Notes: generated from the sequence alone by a model not told the origin. A stretch of 64,000 bases of DNA from Nonomuraea antri (GCF_013283785.1 NZ_JABCPZ010000013.1:1-64000), one strand, 5' to 3'. Shown: positions 41,260 to 49,744, numbered from the stretch's first letter. Made by a program: numbers and translations.

Positions 41260-42690
41260 TCACCCGATGAGCAGGACCTGGTTCCCGTCGTCGAGCCGGC
41301 CGACCGTGCGCAGGAAGCGAGGACTGTGCCGGTGGCTGTAGGCCTCGGGCAGCCGGCCGGTGGTGCGCGTGATGCCCGCGGCCCTGAGCTCCTGGCGGAC
41401 GTGCCGGCCGAGCGCCACGGCGACGGCCTGGGCATGACGGGTGCCGGTGATCCGGAAATCGGTGAACTTGCACGTTTCAGGCGACGGCTGGTGAAGCTGG
41501 ATTTCCACCGTGCCGAGCACCTCACCGGGCGTCACCTCGCCCGGTGGTCGCTTCTGATAGGACCATCGGCGCAGGTCCCGGATGCGTGGCTCGTCGTCGG
41601 GCCGGGCCTGTCGTACGTGTGGCACGCCGTCGTCCCCGATCACGGCGACGTACCGGAACCGGTTGTCCGAGCACGGGGTCAGCAGCAGGTGGTGGCGGGA
41701 GCAGAGCGGATCCCAGTGGTAGGCGAACCACATCAGCGACGCGGCCAGGTCCGGGTGGGCGGCGGCCCATCGGTCGTCGAAGAAGAACCACTGCTCGAAG
41801 TGGTCGTAGCCGTCGTGGATGAACATCTGGGCCACGTGCTCGCCGGTCTGGATGACGGTGCGTTCGCGGTGACGTTCCGGGGCGGGCGGGGTGGCGTCCA
41901 GGAGACGTAGTGCTTCCGTGTGGGAGCCGGGCGCGCGCGGCTCGTCCCCCGAGATCCAGGTGTATTCGGGCCAGCGGTTGCATCGCTCGAGCGCGGCGGC
42001 GATGTCGTCCTCGCCGGGTGCGACCATCGCGCGCAGCACCCCCAGCTCCAGAGGCCATTCGCCGCTGTCGGTCTCCAGGTCGCGGAGTGCCGCTCCGAAG
42101 CGGGGGAGCCGTACGCCGGGTAGCGCGTAGGTGGGGTTCCAGCCGATGCTGTCGTGCTTCGCCTTGCAGGTGAGCAGGACGGCGTACACCGTCCCGTCCC
42201 CTGCCGGCGCTTTCCCCGCGGCGTTCAGCTCGGTGAGCGCGACCGGTGCGGTGAACGCCGTGGCGCCGCCGCTCGGCCCGTCGTGTACGGCGGGAGCCTG
42301 GGGTAATGGCCCGTCGTGTACGGCGAAGGACCACCGTTCGGGGTTCGCCGCGACGGCGGCGTCGTCCACCAGGTAGTAGGCCACGTCGTGGTCGAGCCCG
42401 TTGGCGAGGACGCGGATGCTGTGCTCGTCGACGTTGCACTGGTAGGCCTCCGGGAGCCGGGTTCTGGCCAGAGTGCGCAGGTCCTGGACGGTCTCCGGGG
42501 CCGGGCTCTCGGTCGTGAAGAGTTCGTCCAGGCCGTAGACGTTCGTGCCGAGCTCGCGGATGAGCCACTGGTAGGTATCGTGGGCGCAGGCGTCGTCCCA
42601 GACCTGGCGCACCCAGCCCAATACCGTCGGCTCGGCCACATGGCGAACCGATTTGCCCAGTATCCCCTGGTTCCACGATCGATAGATCAC
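41260..42690 (-). CDS. Large uncharacterised soluble protein
   Basis: 476 aa from GTG 42690 (start uncertain; the frame stays open to 42948 but the upstream part lacks protein-like composition). Rich in Trp, His and acidic residues. Phrases: VRQVWDDACAHDTYQWLIRE, GTVYAVLLTCKAKHDSIGWN, DGYDHFEQWFFFDDRWAAAH and CKFTDFRITGTRHAQAVAVA. No membrane helices or signal peptide. I do not recognise a fold. The C-terminus LDDGNQVLLIG looks complete. Confidence 0.6.
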   Translation of the reverse strand: MIYRSWNQGILGKSVRHVAEPTVLGWVRQVWDDACAHDTYQWLIRELGTNVYGLDELFTTESPAPETVQDLRTLARTRLPEAYQCNVDEHSIRVLANGLDHDVAYYLVDDAAVAANPERWSFAVHDGPLPQAPAVHDGPSGGATAFTAPVALTELNAAGKAPAGDGTVYAVLLTCKAKHDSIGWNPTYALPGVRLPRFGAALRDLETDSGEWPLELGVLRAMVAPGEDDIAAALERCNRWPEYTWISGDEPRAPGSHTEALRLLDATPPAPERHRERTVIQTGEHVAQMFIHDGYDHFEQWFFFDDRWAAAHPDLAASLMWFAYHWDPLCSRHHLLLTPCSDNRFRYVAVIGDDGVPHVRQARPDDEPRIRDLRRWSYQKRPPGEVTPGEVLGTVEIQLHQPSPETCKFTDFRITGTRHAQAVAVALGRHVRQELRAAGITRTTGRLPEAYSHRHSPRFLRTVGRLDDGNQVLLIG

Positions 42691-42877
42691 GTACAAGGTG
42701 GTCCGCCCGCCTGAAGGTCGCCGAGTGGTGGCCGTTTCGCCGTCCCATCCTGGTGCAGTCGGCCCCTGCCTGTCATTGGACGGGACGAACCGTGCGACCT
42801 CGTCCCGTTCCGGGGGAAATCGGGTCGACAGACGAGCGCACGATGCACTGTGATGGTTCGGCCGCCCGCCGTCCGGA

Positions 42878-43795
42878 GTGGGCCGATCAGAGGAGTTGCG
42901 GCTCTTGGCCACCTCGGGAACCGCGGACGTCCGCCCCACGATCAACACCGCGCTGGTCAGGAGGCTGGTCGAGGCGCAGTTCCCGCAGTGGGCCGCGCTG
43001 CCCCTGCGACTGCTCGATCCGGCCGGCTCCGACCATGTGATCTACCGGCTGGGCGAGGAGTTGTCCGTCCGGCTGCCCCGCCACGCCGACGCCATCGGGC
43101 AGGCGGACAAAGAGCTCGAATGGCTGCCCCGGCTCGCCCCGCGACTGCCTCTGGCCGTCCCGGTGCCCGTGGCGGTGGGTGAGCCCGGGTTCGGCTATCC
43201 GTGGCGGTGGGCCGTGTCGCGCTGGCTGGCGGGCGAGGTGGCGACCGTCGAGGCGCTGGCCGGCTCGTCCGAGGCCGCCGTCGAGCTGGCGGAGTTCCTG
43301 GCCGCCCTGCAACGGTTCGACGTCCGGCCGCTGGAATCCCGAGACGATCTCGAAGGCCGGCCGTTGGCGGACCGGGATCGCGCGACCCGAGCCGCAATCG
43401 CGCAGGTCGGGGACGTGTTCGACGCTGCCGCCATGACCGAACTGTGGAACGCGGCCCTGGCGGCCCCTGGCTGGGATCGTCCCCCGGTCTGGTTCCACGG
43501 GGATTTCCACACCGGCAACCTGCTGACCGTCGACGGCCGTCTCAGCGCGGTCATCGACTTCGGCGGGCTCGGCATCGGCGACCCGGCCTGCGACCTGACC
43601 ATCGCCTTCACCCTGATGACGGCCGAAACCCGGGCCGCCTTCCGCGCCGCACTCGACGTCGACGACGCCACCTGGACCCGAGGTCGCGGCTGGGCCCTGG
43701 CCACCGGCCTGAACGCCTATACCGCCTATGCCGCCGTCAACCCGAGGGTCGCCGCCCAGACCACCCGCCAGATCACCGAGGCCCTGATCGGCTGA
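42878..43795 (+). CDS. Aminoglycoside phosphotransferase (APH)-family kinase
   Basis: 305 aa. Kinase-like fold: SDHVIYRLGEELSVRLPRHA N-lobe, catalytic loop VWFHGDFHTGNLL and metal-binding DFGGLGIGDPACDL. APH family members phosphorylate aminoglycosides, choline, homoserine or macrolides; the substrate here is unknown. GAGGAG lies nine bases before TTG 42905, so the real start may be that TTG and not GTG 42878. The segment after it (LATSGTADVRPTINTALVRR) fits either. Confidence 0.88.
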   Translation: MGRSEELRLLATSGTADVRPTINTALVRRLVEAQFPQWAALPLRLLDPAGSDHVIYRLGEELSVRLPRHADAIGQADKELEWLPRLAPRLPLAVPVPVAVGEPGFGYPWRWAVSRWLAGEVATVEALAGSSEAAVELAEFLAALQRFDVRPLESRDDLEGRPLADRDRATRAAIAQVGDVFDAAAMTELWNAALAAPGWDRPPVWFHGDFHTGNLLTVDGRLSAVIDFGGLGIGDPACDLTIAFTLMTAETRAAFRAALDVDDATWTRGRGWALATGLNAYTAYAAVNPRVAAQTTRQITEALIG

Positions 43796-43833
43796 ACCAG
43801 CAGCAACCGCGCTCCTGGCACAATCGTGACAAG

Positions 43834-44640
43834 GTGAGCAGTGTGAACGGGCCGACAAACGAACAACACGCATCAGGAATTTCGGCGGCAGTTCAACTCG
43901 GCGACATCGTCTCAGGCACGATCACGGAACTGGACCGCACTCACTCCGCCGTAGTACGACTCGACGACCCCCTGAGCCGGATTTCGGCGAGCATCGGCCT
44001 CCTGGACGTCTCCTGGCGTCACCGGCCGGAGGACATCATTCGAATCGGCCGCCGCATCACCGCAGAAGTGATCGCCGTCGAAGAGCAACCTCCAAGGATC
44101 AGACTGTCCCTGGCCGCGACAGAGAACCCCGAACTCTGGGCATTCCTGAAGGCACTCCGCCCAGGCGAGGTGATCGGCGGCGAAATAGCGGACGTACAAC
44201 GCTTCGGCGTATTCGTAGCCCTGGACGACGGTCCTCCACACCCCATCTATCCGGGAGTGGGCTTCATCACGATCCCCGAACTGTCCTGGCGACATTTCGC
44301 CGACGCCTCGGAAATCGTCGAAACAGGCCAACGGGTCACCGGCTCAGTTCTCTGCTTCGACACCACCCAGGGCGAAGCCAGGCTCTCCCTTCGTGCCCTT
44401 CAGCCCGACCCTTTCCAGGAGTTCGCCGACGTGACCCGCGAAGGGCAAGAATTCCTCGGCACGGTGACCAAGGTCGTCCCCTTCGGCGTCTTCGTCAGAG
44501 TCGCGGACGGCATCGAGGGCCTCCTCCCTTCGGACGAACTCGCCCCCACTCCCGTCGAAGCCGTCCAGGTCGGCGACCACGTCCACGTCCGCCTCATCGA
44601 CCTGGACCGCACTCGCCGCCGCCTACTCCTCTCCCGCTGA
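43834..44640 (+). CDS. Triple S1-domain RNA-binding protein
   Basis: 268 aa. Three S1 folds: about 20-90 (LGDIVSGTITELDRTHSAVV), about 105-188 (PGEVIGGEIADVQRFGVFVA) and about 200-268 (GQEFLGTVTKVVPFGVFVRV). S1 domains bind single-stranded RNA, as in ribosomal S1, but this protein is shorter and separate from rpsA. GTG 43834 is used; GTG 43843, with AAGGTGAG nearer, is also plausible. Its TGA overlaps the following ATG (44638-44642). Confidence 0.85.
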   Translation: MSSVNGPTNEQHASGISAAVQLGDIVSGTITELDRTHSAVVRLDDPLSRISASIGLLDVSWRHRPEDIIRIGRRITAEVIAVEEQPPRIRLSLAATENPELWAFLKALRPGEVIGGEIADVQRFGVFVALDDGPPHPIYPGVGFITIPELSWRHFADASEIVETGQRVTGSVLCFDTTQGEARLSLRALQPDPFQEFADVTREGQEFLGTVTKVVPFGVFVRVADGIEGLLPSDELAPTPVEAVQVGDHVHVRLIDLDRTRRRLLLSR

Positions 44641-45659
44641 TGCGGCGACTGCCCCGGGCTTCTCCACGGATGGAACCCGGTCAAGCAGTGGGACGCCCAT
44701 CGTTGGAAGCGCGTGAAGATGTACGGCGGGCCATGGGCGCGGTGGTCGGCTCGGCGGTGGGCGACGCGCTGGGCGCCCCATTCGAGTTCGGCCCGGCGGG
44801 AGCGTTCTCCGCCCGCTTCCCGACGCCCGGCGCCGGCGGCGAAATGAGCGGTGGCGGCGGCTGGGACGCGGGCGAGGCCACCGATGACACGCAGATGGCC
44901 GTTCACCTGGCCGAGTCGCTGCTGGAGCATGGCGGCCTGAACCTGCCGGACATCTTCACCCGCTTCCAGCGATGGGCGTCCGACGACCCCAAGGACATCG
45001 GCTTGCAGACCGAGGACGTCCTGACCCGAGGACTGCCCTGGGACCAGGCCGCCACCGCCCACTACCGGAGCAGTCATCGGGCGGCAGGCAACGGCGCCCT
45101 GATGCGCGCCACCACGTCGGCGGTGTACTTCGCCCGCGACGGCCGCCAGGCCACCATGGACGCCGCCCGGCGCATCGCCGCCCTCACCCACGGCGACCCG
45201 GCGGCCTGGGAAGGCGCCGCGATCTTCCACGACCTGATTCGCGTCACCCTGTACGGCGCGGATCCCTTGGCGGAACTCCCGCGCACCCTCGATGCCGTCC
45301 AGCCCGAGCATCGTCAGCGCTACGCTGCCGTCCTCGCGACCGACTGGCATCCCGACCACGCCACCGAGTTCAACGGCGCCGTCTGGCCCTGTCTCGGCTC
45401 AGCCGTCTGGGCCCTGCGCACCACCCGCAACTTCGAGGACGCCATCCGCGCCGCAATCGACCTGGGCGGCGACACCGACACCGTCGCCGCGGTCACCGGC
45501 GCCCTGGCCGGAGCCGTCCACGGGCCGGCAGCGATACCAGCCCGCTGGACCGAACCCCTGCACGTTCCGCTACCCGGAAGCGGCGGCCGAACCTTGCGCC
45601 TGCCCCACCTGCTCGACCTCGCCCGCGGCCTCGCAGAACGCCCGAATACGGGGAGTTGA
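44640..45659 (+). CDS. ADP-ribosylglycohydrolase family protein
   Basis: 339 aa. Characteristic Mg-binding motifs: AVGDALGAPFEFG, TDDTQMAVHLAESL, AAGNGALMRATTSAV and AIDLGGDTDTVAAVTGALAGAVHG. These enzymes remove ADP-ribose from Arg or other residues, or hydrolyse related compounds. ATG 44640 is at TGATG overlap with the S1 gene; a shorter start, ATG 44670 or 44733, is possible because homologues often begin at about MGAVVGSAVGD. Confidence 0.9.
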   Translation: MRRLPRASPRMEPGQAVGRPSLEAREDVRRAMGAVVGSAVGDALGAPFEFGPAGAFSARFPTPGAGGEMSGGGGWDAGEATDDTQMAVHLAESLLEHGGLNLPDIFTRFQRWASDDPKDIGLQTEDVLTRGLPWDQAATAHYRSSHRAAGNGALMRATTSAVYFARDGRQATMDAARRIAALTHGDPAAWEGAAIFHDLIRVTLYGADPLAELPRTLDAVQPEHRQRYAAVLATDWHPDHATEFNGAVWPCLGSAVWALRTTRNFEDAIRAAIDLGGDTDTVAAVTGALAGAVHGPAAIPARWTEPLHVPLPGSGGRTLRLPHLLDLARGLAERPNTGS

Positions 45660-45777
45660 CGCCGAGGCCCGACCTGACCGCGCCCGCGTATCGCACGCAA
45701 CACCAGCCACACCCCCTACGGCTCACCGACAGGCCCGGCGCGCCGACGACACTCAAACCTTCTGATCCCCATTAACC
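45660..45777. other. Short intergenic stretch
   Basis: Between the ADP-ribosylglycohydrolase stop and the convergent CxxC protein; no RNA gene, hairpin or coding frame stands out. Confidence 0.3.
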
Positions 45778-46194
45778 TCAGCATCGCCCCGCCCACCACC
45801 CCTCATCCGGCGATGCGAACGGATCAGGCCAACTGCCCGCGACATAAAGCTCATCAAGCGGCTCAACCAAATGACGCAGCTCACGCGCCACTCGCGAAGG
45901 CAAGGCATGGAGAGCGAGCTCAAGAACCGCGCGTTCCTCGGTTCCGTAGAAGGGGTTGCACAACGGGCAGCCACAACCTCCAGAAAGCACAAGGCCGGGA
46001 CGATGAGCTATCCGCGTCCATTCCCGAAGAGCTTGCGCCACCGCACCCGGCCAAAGACGCTCACGTTCCAAACGAGCGACTGCGGCCGCGAGCGCGCTGG
46101 AGCCACGCGCAAGCCCAGGCGCAGAAGCCTCGCCCGACCGTCTCCGCGAGGAACGGCCGGCAACCCGGAGCTGAGACGGCCGCCTACGCGGCAT
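45778..46194 (-). CDS. Small conserved hypothetical protein with CGCPLC motif
   Basis: 138 aa. Arg/Ser/Ala-rich start, then RIAHRPGLVLSGGCGCPLCNPFYG, and a C-terminal helical part LALHALPSRVARELRHLVEP followed by DPFASPDEGWWAGRC. CxCxxC could bind a metal; similar short proteins occur in Streptosporangiaceae (recalled). The ATG at 46194 touches AAGGGAG, so the start is doubtful. Confidence 0.6.
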   Translation of the reverse strand: MPRRRPSQLRVAGRSSRRRSGEASAPGLARGSSALAAAVARLERERLWPGAVAQALREWTRIAHRPGLVLSGGCGCPLCNPFYGTEERAVLELALHALPSRVARELRHLVEPLDELYVAGSWPDPFASPDEGWWAGRC

Positions 46195-46432
46195 CTCCCT
46201 TTCTACCTGGATTCATGAGCACAGCATGCCAGATCCACGCCAACTCGCCTGCCGGACCATATCCGTCCGCAGCCGAGTCATTGTCGAAAGGTTCGCAGAC
46301 CTAAGCGCCCATGCCGATTCACTCCTTGGCAGCGGAAATTTTGGCGCGCGCCCGGTCTCAACAGTGGCATCCCACGAAATGGCCTGTCGCCAATGGCCGG
46401 CGAGCAGGCCGCTGTTCAGACGGACACTCAGG
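46195..46432. other. Gene-free stretch of about 240 bases
   Basis: Reading frames here on both strands are short and without family-like sequence; no convincing RNA gene or terminator was found. Confidence 0.3.
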
Positions 46433-46438
46433 TACTGT
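46433..46438 (+). promoter_or_regulatory. Leaderless-type -10 box for the methyltransferase gene
   Basis: TACTGT, six bases (GCCACC), ATG at 46445. Confidence 0.4.
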
Positions 46439-46444
46439 GCCACC

Positions 46445-47091
46445 ATGGTGGATCTTGGTCGACAAATCGCCTACTGGGACACCGCCGGTGCCGCGAAGAC
46501 ATTCACCCACCCCGTGAATCTCGCCTGGCTGGCGACCGTGAGCCGGCAGGCTCGAATCCTGGATTACGGCTGCGGGTACGGCCGTGTCATGGCCGAGTTG
46601 CGTGAACACGGCTTCTCCGATGTCTCCGGAGTTGACCTGTCTCCCGCTCTGATTTCGCGAGGCCGCCAATTGCACCCTGACCTACGCCTGGCGGTCCTGG
46701 AGTCTCCGCCGAGCCTGCCGTACCCGCCGACGAGCTTCGATGTCGTACTGCTCTTCGCGGTACTGACGTGCATCCCAGACACGACGAACAGCGGGCACTC
46801 ATCGCAGAAGTAGCCCGAATCCTGACACCAGGCGGGCTCCTTTACATCAGCGACATCCTGCTGGAGGACGACGAGCGAAACCAAACCCGCTACGCCGCCT
46901 ATGCCCAGCAGCTCAAGACGCCGTACGGAGTATTCGCCACCGACGACGGCGCGGTGGTCCGACACCATGACCTAGCCGATCTGCACGCCCTCCTGCCCGC
47001 CTTCACCCTCATGGAAGAGCGCGAAATCTCTGTGGTCACGATGAACGGGCATGAAGCCCGAGCAGTGCAACTACTGGCCCATAAACAGTGA
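46445..47091 (+). pseudogene. SAM-dependent methyltransferase disrupted by a frameshift
   Basis: From ATG 46445 the frame reads MVDLGRQIAYWDTAGAAKTF, ARILDYGCGYGRVMAELREH (SAM-binding glycine loop), VSGVDLSPALISRGRQLHPD and FDVVLLFAVLTCIPD, then breaks off into TTNSGHSSQK and a stop at 46813. In a frame two bases ahead, about 46780-47091, it continues DEQRALIAEVARILTPGGLL and YISDILLEDDERNQTRYAAY to a natural end. Together the two give one complete class I methyltransferase of about 215 aa. The sequence ATCCCAGACACGACGAACAG at the break is consistent with a two-base insertion (or one-base loss). Confidence 0.75.
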
Positions 47092-47354
47092 CCCGCCGAG
47101 CCCCGCCCCACCGTTCCCCTTCAATACCCGCCCAGCCGAGCATGCCATCAGCAAGCCGACGAAGCCGGCCACGGCCTTCGTGGCCGATGTCGCTGACAGC
47201 GTATGGAAGGGGCCGGAAGAGACGCTTCCACGAAACAATGTGACGTGCGGATCTGCACTCAACGAGCATGATCGCCACCTGTGCTTCGGCCACCCCATCC
47301 AGCGCCGGAGCTGGATCCCGCTGACCTGGACGCTCGCCGCGGAGCAACGACGTC
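47092..47354. other. Gene-free stretch of about 260 bases
   Basis: Overlapping frames on the minus strand give Arg/Leu-rich products without family features, so they are not called as genes. Confidence 0.3.
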
Positions 47355-47405
47355 ATGACGGCGGCCGAGGGGGCCGGCACGCTCGTCAGATGCCTCCTAC
47401 CAGTC

Positions 47406-47780
47406 ATGCTGACAATGACTACCCCTGTCGACCGCGCCGAATGGCACGGATGGCAGACTCTCGACGTGATCTCTGATGCTCTCGGCTATCTCCAGTCCTG
47501 GTACAGCTCCCAATGTGACGGCGACTGGGAACATGGCTACGGGGTCACGATCGACACTCTCGACAACCCCGGCTGGATCCTGAAGGTCGACCTCGTCGGT
47601 ACCTCACTGGAGGGCGCTTCCAAGGGAAGCATGGAAGTGGATCGCTCCGACGATGACTGGGTTCGTGTGTGGAGCGACGGCGTCCAGTTTCAGGGCGTCT
47701 GCGGTCCCTTGAACCTCGGCGAGATGCTCGACGCCTTCCGCCAGTTCACTGACACCGCCAGCCCGCCTCCGCCTGCTTGA
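47406..47780 (+). CDS. Imm53-family immunity-like protein
   Basis: About 124 aa from ATG 47406 (start uncertain; the conserved part begins near 47466). DALGYLQSWYSSQCDGDWEH followed by GVTIDTLDNPGWILKVDLVG matches the Imm53 family of polymorphic-toxin immunity proteins, as does the GGP-like NL ending (GVCGPLNLGEMLDAFRQFTD). No toxin gene is adjacent, so it is an orphan; such genes can serve as a defence bank against neighbours' toxins. It lies in a decayed island next to tRNA-Ala. Confidence 0.72.
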   Translation: MLTMTTPVDRAEWHGWQTLDVISDALGYLQSWYSSQCDGDWEHGYGVTIDTLDNPGWILKVDLVGTSLEGASKGSMEVDRSDDDWVRVWSDGVQFQGVCGPLNLGEMLDAFRQFTDTASPPPPA

Positions 47781-47948
47781 CCGCCCCTGTACCCGCGTGG
47801 TCAGAGGTCGGCGCGCGAGAACATTACAGACTGCGCGCAGCGCGCCGCCGGACGCAAATCATCCGGCCCGTTGCGCCACATCCCTTGACCATCTGACGAC
47901 GTTTCGTACGCGGCGCCCCCCTCGGAGCGGCACCGCCAGCTCAAGGCC

Positions 47949-48051
47949 AAGCGGGCGAATGCGTCAGGGCCTGCACTTTCATGATCTCTGGCACACCGGC
48001 AACACCCTCGCCGCGCTGATCTACCAGCACGCGACCCCAGACGCCGACTGA
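47949..48051 (+). pseudogene. Tyrosine-recombinase remnant (C-terminal fragment with deletion)
   Basis: The frame encodes GLHFHDLWHTGNTLAALIYQ and then HATPDAD. Actinobacterial integrases normally read HFHDLRHTGNTLAA, about 20 residues including LMxRMGH, then ALIYQHAT; here the middle is missing and the catalytic Arg of HDLRHT is Trp. Thus it is a dead internal-deletion product. Confidence 0.7.
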
Positions 48052-48240
48052 AGATCGCCGACGCGCGAAGGAAGGCGAGGGGAACGCAAGAAGCGCGATG
48101 ACGGCGGAATCTCGACCCCCGCAGGCTAATGGCACGTTAATGGCACGAGAGCCAGCTGGCGAGCTGCTGCGACGACTGCACCAAGAGACGGGGCTGACCG
48201 GAAGGACCTGAGAGCGGACGCGGACGAGACAGGGGCTGAC

Positions 48241-48543
48241 ATGGGCCTGGTCTTCCGAACCCGGACCGGCACGGCGCTGGCGGCCCGGAATGTGCGCCGC
48301 GACTTTCCCAACGTGCTCGGTGCTGCCGGACTAGCCAGCGGGGAGTGGACGCCGCGAGAGTTGCGGCACAGCTTCGTCTCGCTGCTCTCGGACTCAGGGG
48401 TGCCCATCGAGGACATCTCACGCCTGGTCGGTCACGCGAACACGGTGGTAACCGAGACGGTCTACCGCTTCCAGCTCCGGCCGGTCCTGCTGGAGGGAGC
48501 CGAAGCGATGGACGGCATATTTCCGCTGGCCGAAGAGGCTTAG
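48241..48543 (+). pseudogene. Tyrosine-recombinase C-terminal remnant
   Basis: 100 aa: GLVFRTRTGTALAARNVRRD, then WTPRELRHSFVSLLSDSGVP with the Arg-His pair, ISRLVGHANTVVTETVYRFQ with the His and nucleophile Tyr. The N-terminal DNA-binding and first half of the catalytic domain are absent, so it cannot be a working integrase by itself. It points into tRNA-Ala, the usual position of an integrase beside its attachment site. Confidence 0.75.
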
Positions 48544-48560
48544 TCACTCAGTTAGACACT

Positions 48561-48591
48561 CACCCCCGCTGGAGGATCTTCGGCGGGGGTG
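48561..48591 (+). terminator. Terminator after the integrase remnant
   Basis: CACCCCCGC, 13-base loop, GCGGGGGTG, then TCTTTT: nine perfect pairs plus a T-rich tail, ten bases before the tRNA 3' end. Confidence 0.7.
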
Positions 48592-48600
48592 TCTTTTCGC

Positions 48601-48676
48601 TGGTGGAGCCTAGGAGATTCGAACTCCTGACATCCTGCTTGCAAAGCAGGCGCTCTGCCAACTGAGCTAAGGCCCC
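48601..48676 (-). tRNA. tRNA-Ala (anticodon TGC)
   Basis: 73-nt body plus encoded CCA (48603-48601). Acceptor GGGGCCT pairs with AGGCTCC; D arm GCTCAGTTGGCAGAGC; anticodon stem CCTGC/GCAGG with loop TTTGCAA giving TGC; T arm CAGGA/TCCTA-type with GTTCGAAT. Its 3' end faces the decayed island and probably served as its attachment site. Confidence 0.96.
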
Positions 48677-48772
48677 GATACAAGTGCCTGACCTGAGGAA
48701 ACGCGTCACAGCCAGTCACCTGCTCCGGTCGTACACCGTAGCAACAGCATAGGCTTTCGCGCCACTTGATAT

Positions 48773-48810
48773 GGCCCCGAGCCCGGTGACGGCGTGACGA
48801 GGCTCGGGCC
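48773..48810 (-). terminator. Hairpin downstream of the HAD-hydrolase gene
   Basis: GGCCCGAGCC pairs with GGCTCGGGGCC with one bulged G, 18-base loop; it lies between the HAD gene stop and tRNA-Ala on the leftward strand. Confidence 0.5.
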
Positions 48811-48883
48811 TGGGCGGTGGTGTTGCGCCGAGGCCCGGCCTTTCCCTCCCTCGATACTGCCCGATACCCCCCTCGATGATGAG

Positions 48884-49609
48884 TTACCGCACGGTGGGCG
48901 CGACCTCCGTGGAGCCCAGGTCGTCGCTCAGCACCAGCCCCGGGAAGTCCGCGATCGACTCCAGGATGTGCGTGGCGCCGCCCTTCAGCAGCCGCTCCCT
49001 GCTGTGCACGCCCGTGAGCACCCCGGCCACGATCGACGCGCCGGACCGGCGGCCGCAGAGCATGTCGCTCTCCGAGTCGCCGATGACGGCGACCTGGCGG
49101 ACGTCCTCCACCCCCGTCCGCAGGACGGCGTGCAGCACCATGTCGGGCCAGGGGCGGCCGCGACCGGCGTCCTGGGGGCAGATGGCCAGGTCGATCTTGT
49201 CGTCCCAGTCGAGCACGCTCAGGACGCGGCCCAGGGTGTTGCGGCTGAAGGCGGTGATCAGGGCGAGTTTGATGCCTGAGCCCCTGAGCTTGTCGAGGAC
49301 CTCGGGCACGCCGGCCATGGGTTCGAGCCCGGCACGTTCCAAAGCGCCCTCGTAGGAGCGCTCGAACGTCAGGTTCGCCGCCTGGGCCTGGGCTTCGTTT
49401 CCAGGAAATATCCCACGGAAGACATCGATCTTGGGGCAGCCCCGGGACCGGTGCACGTGGACCATGGCACGTGCGTACGCTCCGGTCCCGGGGACTATGC
49501 CCTGGGTGGCGATCGCCTCGGCGAAGGCGCGCTCGACCATGGCGATGTCTCCGACTGTGGTGCCCGCCAGGTCCAGGCACACCAGTTTTATGGGGACGAC
49601 GTCACTCAT
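48884..49609 (-). CDS. Phosphonatase-like HAD hydrolase
   Basis: 241 aa. HAD-superfamily: motif I LVCLDLAGTTVGDI, in which the second Asp is Ala as in phosphonoacetaldehyde-hydrolase-type enzymes (DxAGT); motif II ALITAFSRNT; motif III/IV VAVIGDSESDML. The cap domain (about 20-110) lies between motifs I and II. Substrate not determined. It follows a DLW-39 gene on the same strand 15 bases away. Confidence 0.88.
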   Translation of the reverse strand: MSDVVPIKLVCLDLAGTTVGDIAMVERAFAEAIATQGIVPGTGAYARAMVHVHRSRGCPKIDVFRGIFPGNEAQAQAANLTFERSYEGALERAGLEPMAGVPEVLDKLRGSGIKLALITAFSRNTLGRVLSVLDWDDKIDLAICPQDAGRGRPWPDMVLHAVLRTGVEDVRQVAVIGDSESDMLCGRRSGASIVAGVLTGVHSRERLLKGGATHILESIADFPGLVLSDDLGSTEVAPTVR

Positions 49610-49624
49610 CGCCTCGCCGGTCGG

Positions 49625-49744
49625 CTAGTTCTCGCTGCCGGTGGCCTCGGTCCACAGATCGAGCTCGGCGCGGTCGGCCTGCCACTTACGCCAGATCAGC
49701 AACCCCCCAAGGGCGACCAGCGCCAGAACAAGCAGCTTCTTCAC
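49625..49744 (-). CDS. DLW-39 family protein
   Basis: 39 aa from GTG 49744: one N-terminal helix, then WRKWQADRAELDLWTEATGS and a final EN. The length of exactly 39 residues and the DLW motif identify the DLW-39 family, a tiny actinobacterial protein commonly found near oriC beside tRNA-Ala. Function unknown. No ribosome binding site stronger than a short GTGGGG run. Confidence 0.88.
   Translation of the reverse strand: MKKLLVLALVALGGLLIWRKWQADRAELDLWTEATGSEN

Noticed and set aside
47036-47407. 123-codon minus-strand frame in the decayed region
   Set aside because: No family-like sequence, and it overlaps the methyltransferase end and other frames; likely random.
45660-48600. A second copy of the tRNA-Ala 3' end marking the far end of the island
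   Set aside because: No duplicated TGGAGCCTAGGAGATTCGAA-like segment was found by eye to the left, so no island boundaries are claimed.
48884-49609. Loss of the second catalytic Asp in the HAD motif as a sign of inactivation
   Set aside because: DxAGT is the normal motif in phosphonatase-type HAD enzymes.
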